From assembly GCA_017434685.1 (NCBI GenBank), contig JAFREV010000169.1:1-10835 (forward strand): 10,835 nt of DNA. The letters are read 5' to 3'. Of the stretch, positions 1-4,812 are shown piece by piece. Position 1 is the first letter of the stretch, and the number at the start of each line of letters is the position of its first letter. The stretch comes from Mogibacterium sp. GTDB taxonomy: Bacteria; Bacillota; Clostridia; Peptostreptococcales; Anaerovoracaceae. Below the pieces are notes generated by a model that made no database searches, was not told the DNA's origin, and worked only from the letters and a program-made list of their open reading frames with translations. Made by a program: the position numbers and the translations under genes.

Positions 1-468
1 AAGGGACTCCTCGAGTGCATGGACAAGGGACCTCTCGCAGGCTGCAAAGTACAGAACATCAAAGCCGTTCTCTACGACGGTTCATATCACGAAGTAGACT
101 CCAACGAGGTATCCTTCAAGATCGCAGCTTCGCTCGCATTCAAGAAGGGTATCGTAGAGGCTAAGCCTTGCCTGCTCGAGCCTATCATGAAGCTCGACAT
201 CACGGTTCCTGAGACATACGTAGGAGCTGTAATGGGCGACCTGCCTAACAGAAGAGGTATCGTACTCGGTATGGATCCTATCCACGGCGGACAGATCCTC
301 CACGCTGAGGCACCTCAGGCAGAACTCTTCGACTATGCCATCGCACTGAGATCGATGACACAGGCAAGAGGAAGCTTCACGGTAGAGTTTGCAAGATACG
401 CTGAGCTGCCAAGCAATATCGCAGATAAGGTAATCGCAGCGTACAAAGCTTCCCAGGAGGAAAAATAA
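1..468 (+). CDS. Elongation factor G-like GTPase, C-terminal part (5' end outside window)
   Basis: The reading frame is open from base 1 and ends at TAA 466-468, giving 155 visible residues of a protein of usually about 690. The visible part is the end of domain IV and all of domain V of a translocation GTPase. Landmarks are GPLAGCKV, LYDGSYHEVDSNEVSFKIA, LLEPIM, VMGDLPNRRG and LRSMTQARGSF. EF-G binds the ribosome and moves tRNA and mRNA after peptide bond formation. The GCKVQNIKA stretch and the VLGMDP segment recall the second, EF-G2-like class common in Clostridia more than canonical FusA; this is from memory of the families. The usual TQGRG motif reads TQARG here. The GTP-binding domain is outside the window, so the subclass is uncertain. 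The first ATG inside the window (19) is internal and not a start. A strong terminator follows at 596-629. Confidence 0.9.
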   Translation, partial: KGLLECMDKGPLAGCKVQNIKAVLYDGSYHEVDSNEVSFKIAASLAFKKGIVEAKPCLLEPIMKLDITVPETYVGAVMGDLPNRRGIVLGMDPIHGGQILHAEAPQAELFDYAIALRSMTQARGSFTVEFARYAELPSNIADKVIAAYKASQEEK

Positions 469-570
469 GCATTTCTTAGATTATACGGCGTTGCCGTAAT
501 GAAGAAATGCTTGACCTCTGTCGGCTGCGCTCCGACGGTAAAATCATTCTTAGATTATACGGCGTTGCCG
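469..570. repeat. Palindromic intergenic repeat element with two copies of a 24-base unit
   Basis: A 24-base sequence beginning TTCTTAGATTATAC and ending GGCGTTGCCG occurs perfectly at 473-496 and 547-570. Copy one sits inside a longer hairpin: GCATTTCTT (469-477) pairs with AAGAAATGC (502-510), with an inner stem ACGGC/GCCGT (485-489/493-497). Between the copies lies a third small stem, GTCGG/CCGAC (520-524/532-536). Copy two keeps only the inner CGGC/GCCG stem. The element begins directly after the stop codon of the EF-G-like gene. It resembles REP-like or other short dispersed intergenic palindromes, but I do not recognise a named family. Each unit also contains TATAAT on the minus strand. 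Confidence 0.75.
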
Positions 571-595
571 CAATTCCTTCGATAAAACAAACACA

Positions 596-629
596 GGCTC
601 CCGGTTGAAACCGGGGGCCTTCTTTGTTA
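596..629 (+). terminator. Intrinsic terminator of the EF-G-like gene
   Basis: GGCTCCCGG (596-604) pairs with CCGGGGGCC (611-619) over 9 base pairs including one G-U, around a six-base loop. The T-rich run TTCTTTGTT follows at 620-629. It lies downstream of the repeat element and ends the EF-G-like transcript before the next gene. Confidence 0.85.
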
Positions 630-664
630 ATCTTTAGTTGAAATATTTAACTGAGGTTGTTTTT

Positions 665-1693
665 ATGTCCAGAGATTTTATAGAAGAAGATAATTATAAA
701 GAATTCGATTATGTAACATACGGAAGGCAGTTCGACAGTTACAGGTGGTTTAAGCCGATACTGACGATGATATTTTTTATGGTCTTTTTTATCATTTTTG
801 CCTGCCTGCTTGCTGCAGCGACGGGTGCATATGATTTCATCCGCACGGGAGGAGATCTGCAGGGATACCTCGACAGATATCGGAACATCAGTTATGACAA
901 CATGAACGTTCACGACCTGACAGGTTCTTTGATCAACTTCGGAACTCTGGCATTGATGATACCGTCACTCGCACTGGCCAGGGGCATAGTTCAGGACAGG
1001 AGTTTTTCGTCATACACTTCGTCCAGAGGAGGGTGGAGCCATACGGTGTTTTTGAAGAGCTTTATTCTGGCCTTGATAATATGCGGAGGCTTCTTATATC
1101 TGTACCACTTTATTATCCTGGAACCGGGTGCGTACAACAATCAGTTTACCAAGTCCGCTCTGATAGCACTCTTCTTGCTGTGCCCGCTTCAATGCCTGGC
1201 AGAGGAATATGTTTTCAGGGGGCTTATATGCCAGACCCTCGGATCGTGGCTGCGAGTGCCGATAATTGCGATAATACTATCCTCGGCGGGATTTGCAGCC
1301 TTGCATCCGTATGACTTAAAAGGGCAAATCAGTATATTTGTCGTAGGTGCCGGATTCGCACTATGCGCGTGGTTCGGACACGGGCTCGAAATCCCGGCAG
1401 CTTTTCATATAGTAAACAACGTGCTGGTCTTCCTCGGGGAGGGACTCGGCTATTCAAAGATAACAACAGCGACAACTGACATCGAGTTTATCATCGATAT
1501 ACTTACCACCGTTTGCTTCACGGCAGTGGTGTTTATTATCAGCAGGAAGACCGACTGGTTTGACCGCATCAAATACGATGACGCGGGCGACTGGAACGAT
1601 ATAATGGATGAGAAATATCGCAGAAAGATGGCCAAAAAAGCTGCAAAGAAAGAAAGGCGTGAAGCCAAGAAAGAAGCGCGAAAGAACGGTTAA
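665..1693 (+). CDS. CPBP family intramembrane metalloprotease
   Basis: A 342-residue polytopic membrane protein. The three CPBP (CAAX protease/bacteriocin-processing, Rce1-like) signatures are present in order: EEYVFRG (E180, E181, R185), FAALH (F210 to H214) and HIVNN (H248 to N252). These residues bind the metal and activate water for cleavage inside the membrane. Hydrophobic segments lie at roughly 31-53, 88-106, 128-153, 163-179, 197-214, 221-239 and 272-293. The tail after about residue 315 is very rich in Lys and Arg and probably cytosolic. I chose ATG 665 because GAGG at 653-656 is 8 bases upstream; an in-frame TTG at 638 has no comparable site. In bacteria such proteins act in bacteriocin self-immunity, peptide processing or regulated proteolysis. 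The substrate cannot be told from the sequence. The gene stands alone between two terminators. Confidence 0.88.
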   Translation: MSRDFIEEDNYKEFDYVTYGRQFDSYRWFKPILTMIFFMVFFIIFACLLAAATGAYDFIRTGGDLQGYLDRYRNISYDNMNVHDLTGSLINFGTLALMIPSLALARGIVQDRSFSSYTSSRGGWSHTVFLKSFILALIICGGFLYLYHFIILEPGAYNNQFTKSALIALFLLCPLQCLAEEYVFRGLICQTLGSWLRVPIIAIILSSAGFAALHPYDLKGQISIFVVGAGFALCAWFGHGLEIPAAFHIVNNVLVFLGEGLGYSKITTATTDIEFIIDILTTVCFTAVVFIISRKTDWFDRIKYDDAGDWNDIMDEKYRRKMAKKAAKKERREAKKEARKNG

Positions 1694-1700
1694 ACTCAAT

Positions 1701-1730
1701 GACGTCGGAGATTAAACTCCGACGTCTTTA
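1701..1730. terminator. Bidirectional terminator between the CPBP protease and the HTH-Uma2 gene
   Basis: GACGTCGGAG (1701-1710) and CTCCGACGTC (1717-1726) form a perfect 10-base-pair inverted repeat with a six-base loop. TTTATTAAAT follows on the plus strand; on the minus strand the tail is the weaker ATTGAGTTT. The minus-strand gene ends inside the structure: its stop codon (1712-1714) is in the loop and its last four sense codons (DVGV) build one arm. Confidence 0.85.
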
Positions 1731-2608
1731 TTAAATCCTATGTCACTTATTAACTTGTATATCGGCGCGAAGTCGACGGAAAGCTTTCCGTTGAAGATGT
1801 ATATAGGAACCTTATCTTCGAAACTGTAGGTAGTTGGTGGCGTGCCTTTTTCGAATACAAAGACTCTTATCTCTAGTGTCTCCGGATCTACAATCCAGTA
1901 CTCTCGGACACCAATCTCCCAGTATTTATTAAACTTAAGCACTTGATCTTTGGCTCTAGTGGAAGGTGACAGAACTTCCATGACGAAGTCGGGCGATCCG
2001 AATACCTTTCCTTCATTATTAACGTATTTGCTCTTATCGCATATTATGGCCAGATCCGGCTCAAAAGAATTCTTTTTATTATTCCTATCAAACCTAAGTG
2101 CAAATGGTGCCAAAAATGCAAAGCATCCACCTTTTGAAGATAATAAATGGGGTGAAATTTGCACATATGTCTCGGCGGCCAGTACCTGATGAAAAGTCGT
2201 AGGCGGAGCCATGTCGTAGAGCACACCGTCTATGAGCTCCATGCGAATACCCTCTGGAAGAGCCTCGTAATCTTCTACTGTAAATTGCCCCTGTCTTTTT
2301 CCGTTGAATATGAAGTCTCTATCGTAATTGTAAAATGCATCGTAGGCGTAGGCTTCGTTTGGCTCGTTGACAAAGACTCTATACTCGTTGAAGTCTACAT
2401 CATCATACTTCTCAGGATGGCTCAGAACTTCCGCTCCTTCGCTGTACAGTGCTTTTTCTATTTTACTGAGCGATTCATACCGAGGAGACTCTGTCCTTCC
2501 GCTGAAAATTTTCTCAACGGTACCCAGAGGCACCCCGGACATCTCCGAGATCATCTTATTAGAGAAACCGAGTTCGAGTTTGCGCTCCTTTAATTCTGAT
2601 ACTTTCAT
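1712..2608 (-). CDS. Helix-turn-helix / Uma2-family (DUF820) nuclease-like fusion protein
   Basis: A 298-residue protein with two parts. Residues 1-55 look like a helix-turn-helix DNA-binding domain of the XRE type (LGFSNKMISEMSGVPLGTVEKIFSG, with the recognition helix near 27-37). Residues 56-107 are an acidic, Tyr-rich linker. Residues 108-285 are a Uma2 domain, a member of the PD-(D/E)XK nuclease superfamily: YEALPEGIRMELIDGVLYDM, EPDLAII (E183, D185), PDFVMEVLSPST (E211) and a following Lys-containing helix ending REYWIVDP. Candidate metal ligands E124, D185 and E211 are all present. Start ATG 2608 has GAGGTG just upstream. The coding region appears more A+T rich than its neighbours. Uma2 proteins are common in cyanobacteria and many anaerobes, but their cellular role is poorly known. 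The fusion could be a regulator that kept the fold, or a targeted nuclease. Confidence 0.85.
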   Translation of the reverse strand: MKVSELKERKLELGFSNKMISEMSGVPLGTVEKIFSGRTESPRYESLSKIEKALYSEGAEVLSHPEKYDDVDFNEYRVFVNEPNEAYAYDAFYNYDRDFIFNGKRQGQFTVEDYEALPEGIRMELIDGVLYDMAPPTTFHQVLAAETYVQISPHLLSSKGGCFAFLAPFALRFDRNNKKNSFEPDLAIICDKSKYVNNEGKVFGSPDFVMEVLSPSTRAKDQVLKFNKYWEIGVREYWIVDPETLEIRVFVFEKGTPPTTYSFEDKVPIYIFNGKLSVDFAPIYKLISDIGFNKDVGV

Positions 2609-2622
2609 AACTCACCTCGCAG

Positions 2623-2650
2623 TTTATACATCAAAAGCTTGATATTTCAA
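2623..2650 (-). promoter_or_regulatory. Putative promoter of the HTH-Uma2 gene with an internal palindrome
   Basis: On the minus strand TTGAAA (2650-2645) and TATAAA (2628-2623) are separated by 16 bases. The spacer contains an ATCAA-AAGC-TTGAT palindrome (2630-2643), a plausible operator for a helix-turn-helix protein. A start about 7 bases past the -10 box would fall near 2616. The leader would then be only about 8 bases and would cut into the ribosome binding site, so the promoter assignment is tentative. Confidence 0.4.
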
Positions 2651-2740
2651 CAACTGCATCCCTTTTAGTGGTGAAAGTATATCAAACACACCTCCAAATT
2701 ACAACCATAATACATCCAAAAAGCCATAAAAATACATCAA
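2626..2740. repeat. Dispersed ATACATCAA motif in the intergenic region
   Basis: ATACATCAA occurs at 2626-2634 and 2732-2740. A one-insert variant, ATACATCCAA, lies at 2710-2719, and TATATCAA at 2678-2685. All lie in the A+T-rich stretch between the HTH-Uma2 start and the riboswitch promoter. The first copy overlaps the candidate -10 box and palindrome of the minus-strand gene. These may be binding sites for the neighbouring HTH protein, or chance in A+T-rich DNA. Nothing that looks like a gene is visible in 2609-2751. Confidence 0.35.
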
Positions 2741-2751
2741 TATTAAATTGC

Positions 2752-2780
2752 TTGACAGAAAGCTGCGGCTGTGAGATATT
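2752..2780 (+). promoter_or_regulatory. Promoter of the riboswitch-controlled transporter gene
   Basis: TTGACA (2752-2757), a 17-base spacer, then GATATT (2775-2780) preceded by an extended-10 TG (2772-2773). The predicted start is near G2787, which is where the riboswitch P1 helix begins. The 11-base block TGTGAGATATT (2770-2780) recurs exactly at 4701-4711 in front of the paralogous gene. Confidence 0.75.
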
Positions 2781-2786
2781 TCTATT

Positions 2787-2884
2787 GGATAACAAGGGAG
2801 TAGCTTGCGCAGGGATGCGTAACATATTTCGTCAGTACGGGACCGCAAGCCCCGGAATGTGTTGGAAGAAGCGAGACTTTTACC
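2787..2884 (+). promoter_or_regulatory. yybP-ykoY (Mn2+-sensing) riboswitch aptamer
   Basis: The conserved parts of the yybP-ykoY class appear in the right order. AAGGGAGTAGC (2794-2804) is the L1 strand. A P2 hairpin follows (TTGCGC/GCGTAA, 2805-2822). The P3 helix is ACATATT/AATGTGT (2822-2828/2856-2862), and it encloses the L3 strand TCGTCAGTACG (2829-2839) and CCGG (2852-2855). P4 is short, with a GCAA loop at 2845-2848. The 3' strand is GCGAGACTTTTACC (2871-2884). P1 forms between GG-A-TAA-C-AAG (2787-2796) and CTTTTACC (2877-2884), with two single-base bulges. This class binds Mn2+ between L1 and L3 and usually turns on manganese exporters. Here the downstream gene is a Na/Pi-cotransporter-like protein. 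The match was made by eye against the known consensus. Confidence 0.9.
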
Positions 2885-2911
2885 ATAGTTTATGGTAAAG
2901 GTCTCTTTTTT
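2873..2911 (+). terminator. Riboswitch expression-platform terminator
   Basis: GAGACTTTTACCAT (2873-2886) pairs with ATGGTAAAGGTCTC (2892-2905) over 14 base pairs with one G-U, around a five-base loop. Six T follow (2906-2911). The left arm includes the 3' strand of riboswitch P1 (2877-2884), so P1 and the terminator cannot form together. Ligand binding should stabilise P1 and allow read-through, the ON logic known for this class. Confidence 0.88.
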
Positions 2912-2918
2912 ATAGGCG

Positions 2919-2943
2919 TCCGGAAAGGAAGAAGTTTTCCGGA
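2919..2943 (+). other. Leader hairpin upstream of the transporter start
   Basis: TCCGGAAA (2919-2926) pairs perfectly with TTTCCGGA (2936-2943) around a purine-rich nine-base loop containing GGAAGAAG. No T run follows, so this is not a terminator. It sits between the riboswitch terminator and the true ribosome binding site (GAGGTG, 2957-2962). Its role is unknown; it may stabilise the processed mRNA. Confidence 0.5.
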
Positions 2944-2970
2944 TGAGAAGGAAGAAGAGGTGAAAGAAAA

Positions 2971-4638
2971 ATGGATTTTAATTTTGCATTCAGTGCGATA
3001 CTGACTCTCGTTGCGGGAATAGGAATATTTCTTATAGCGTGCAACATGATGAGTAAGAACCTGGAGGCTCTCGGAAGCACTCAGCTCAAGAGACTCTTCG
3101 CATCCGCATCGGGCAGCGATATCGTGGGAGTGGGAATCGGAGCCGTCGGAACGGCAGCGATTCAAAGCTCCGGTGCCACGACGGTTATGATTATAGGTTT
3201 TGTAAATGCCGGCATCATGTCGCTTCACCAGGCGGCCACGGTGATTTACGGAGCCAACATAGGAACGACCATCACAGGTCAGATAGTGGCTCTCGGACTT
3301 TCGGGCAAAGACTCAATTTCGACCACTGTCATATTCTCGGCACTTGCAGGCATAGGAGCCTTCATGATGAGCTTTGCCAAGAGCAGCAGCAAGCAGACGA
3401 TAGGCGGCATAATAGCGGGCTTCGGTATGCTCTTCGTCGGACTTTCGATGATGAGTAACTCCATGGAGAGCTTTGCATATCTCGATGCCGTAAAGAACTT
3501 CCTGGCGAGCATAAACAACATACTTCTGCTCGTACTCGTCGGTGCCGTGCTGACTGCGATAGTTCAGAGTTCATCTGTAATGACATCGGTCGCGATAACC
3601 ATGGTCGTGGCCGGGCTCATCAATCTCAGCCAGGGTATATATCTCACAATGGGATCCAACATCGGATCCTGCGTGGTTGCGATTATGGCGGCCGCATCAA
3701 GCGGCAAGAACGCAAAGAGAACGGCGCTTATTCACCTGCTGTTCAACGTGTTCGGTGTTGTGCTCTTCCTGGCAATAGGTCAGATAATGGGGATAGCAAG
3801 CAAGGGAGATCTGACATTCGGCAGCATATTCCAGGGGCTTTTCCCAAAAGCACCGCAGCTGCAGCTCGCTATGTTCCACAGCTGCTTTAACATAATTTGC
3901 TCGCTTGCAATGCTGCCTCTGACAGACAAGCTGGTCGGCCTGGTCACAAAGATGATACCCGAGCAGGAGGAAGAGGATCCGGATGCACCGAAACTGTACT
4001 ACATAAGCGATCACCTGCTGAATACTCCCGTTATCGCACTTCAGCAGCTCAAAAATGAAATATTCAATATGGCCGGAATCGCCATGCATAATTACCATCT
4101 GGCGCTTGATATGTTTGCAACCCAGAATATGAAGGAAGAAGATCTCTTCATGAAGAACGAGAACGAGCTGAACTTCCTGAATAAGGAGCTTCAGGAATAT
4201 CTTGCAAAACTCTCAGGTACCGTAATCAATGAAGAGGATGCGCAGTTCATGGCCAGGAGCTTCCACGTCATCAACGACCTGGAGAGAATCGGGGACTATG
4301 CTGTGAACATAGTTCAATATACCCGCGAGATGATCGAGATGGGAGGAAAAATATCCGAGACCGCCCAGCATGAAATAGCAGATCTTAGAAAAGCAGTAGA
4401 CGATCTGTACGAGAGATCGCTCTGGACATATACGGAGAGCGACATGAGGACACTTGGCGAAGCCAAGGTGCTCGAAAAGAGAGTGGATGATATCACAGAT
4501 GACATGTCTCAGAAGCACATAGAACGTGCTCAGTCCGGCAAATGCGAGATTGCCATAGGCGCTTATTATCTCTCGCTTATATCCGATTCCGAAAGAATTG
4601 CGGACCACATATACAATATGGCCAAGTCGATAGCTTAA
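2971..4638 (+). CDS. Na/Pi-cotransporter II-like protein with C-terminal PhoU-like domain (first copy)
   Basis: A 555-residue membrane protein of the PNaS (NptA/YjbB-like) family. Residues 1-330 hold two inverted membrane repeats, each with the signature around a Gln-Ser-Ser core: GTAAIQSSGATT (Q65-S67) and LTAIVQSSSVMTS (Q199-S202). These are expected to line the phosphate and sodium sites. Residues 350-555 form a cytosolic PhoU-like helical domain with paired metal-binding-type motifs DLERIGDYAVNI (436-447) and DSERIADHIYN (539-549). Family members move inorganic phosphate; E. coli YjbB has been shown to export it. Start ATG 2971 has GAGGTG 8 bases upstream. Expression should depend on the Mn2+ riboswitch at 2787-2911. 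Direction of transport and the ion used cannot be read from the sequence. Confidence 0.92.
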   Translation: MDFNFAFSAILTLVAGIGIFLIACNMMSKNLEALGSTQLKRLFASASGSDIVGVGIGAVGTAAIQSSGATTVMIIGFVNAGIMSLHQAATVIYGANIGTTITGQIVALGLSGKDSISTTVIFSALAGIGAFMMSFAKSSSKQTIGGIIAGFGMLFVGLSMMSNSMESFAYLDAVKNFLASINNILLLVLVGAVLTAIVQSSSVMTSVAITMVVAGLINLSQGIYLTMGSNIGSCVVAIMAAASSGKNAKRTALIHLLFNVFGVVLFLAIGQIMGIASKGDLTFGSIFQGLFPKAPQLQLAMFHSCFNIICSLAMLPLTDKLVGLVTKMIPEQEEEDPDAPKLYYISDHLLNTPVIALQQLKNEIFNMAGIAMHNYHLALDMFATQNMKEEDLFMKNENELNFLNKELQEYLAKLSGTVINEEDAQFMARSFHVINDLERIGDYAVNIVQYTREMIEMGGKISETAQHEIADLRKAVDDLYERSLWTYTESDMRTLGEAKVLEKRVDDITDDMSQKHIERAQSGKCEIAIGAYYLSLISDSERIADHIYNMAKSIA

Positions 4639-4641
4639 GGG

Positions 4642-4680
4642 CTGCATCGTCGAACTGAATTCAGCTGTTATGCAGTTTTA
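4642..4680 (+). terminator. Weak candidate terminator after the first transporter gene
   Basis: CTGCAT (4642-4647) pairs with ATGCAG (4670-4675), and AAC (4653-4655) pairs with GTT (4667-4669) across a five-base bulge. TTTTA follows. The apical part contains the palindrome CTGAATTCAG. The stem is short and the T run small, so some read-through into the second transporter gene is likely. Confidence 0.35.
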
Positions 4681-4682
4681 AC

Positions 4683-4711
4683 TTGACTTGAACCGGTGTA
4701 TGTGAGATATT
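4683..4711 (+). promoter_or_regulatory. Promoter of the second transporter gene, a near copy of the first
   Basis: TTGACT (4683-4688), a 17-base spacer, then GATATT (4706-4711) with the same extended-10 TG. The block TGTGAGATATT is identical to that at 2770-2780. The predicted start, near G4718, is essentially the first base of the terminator hairpin that follows, so there is no room for an aptamer. Confidence 0.65.
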
Positions 4712-4718
4712 GGTTCTG

Positions 4719-4753
4719 CAGACTTTTGCCTGTTAAGGTAGAAGTCTTTTTTT
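4719..4753 (+). terminator. Promoter-proximal terminator, relic of a riboswitch expression platform
   Basis: AGACTTTTGCC (4720-4730) pairs with GGTAGAAGTCT (4737-4747) over 11 base pairs including two G-U, around a six-base loop. T4748-T4753 complete the tract. The left arm GCAGACTTTTGCC closely matches the 3' end of the riboswitch before the first gene (GCGAGACTTTTACC). It would stop transcripts from the promoter at 4683-4711 after about 35 bases unless something prevents folding. Confidence 0.75.
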
Positions 4754-4812
4754 GCAAAACTATGATTGTTCGCGGCAGTACGCCGGTGGATTATTACGGA
4801 AAAGGAATACAA

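Noticed and set aside
511..544. Promoter TTGACC with TAAAAT inside the repeat element
   Set aside because: The spacing of 22 bases is too long for a sigma-A promoter.
638..664. N-terminal extension of the CPBP protease from TTG 638
   Set aside because: No ribosome binding site is seen for it, while ATG 665 has GAGG at a good distance.
2668..2898. 76-codon open frame over the riboswitch
   Set aside because: It spans the promoter and aptamer and has no ribosome binding site; the RNA structure explains the sequence.
2787..2911. NiCo or other metal riboswitch instead of yybP-ykoY
   Set aside because: GGGAGTAGC, the TCGTCA-containing loop strand and the 3' GCGAGAC strand fit yybP-ykoY specifically.
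4696..4812. N-terminal extension of the second transporter from GTG 4696 or ATG 4762
   Set aside because: The longer frame runs through the promoter -10 box and terminator, the residues do not look like the family start, and ATG 4813 has AAAAGGA upstream.
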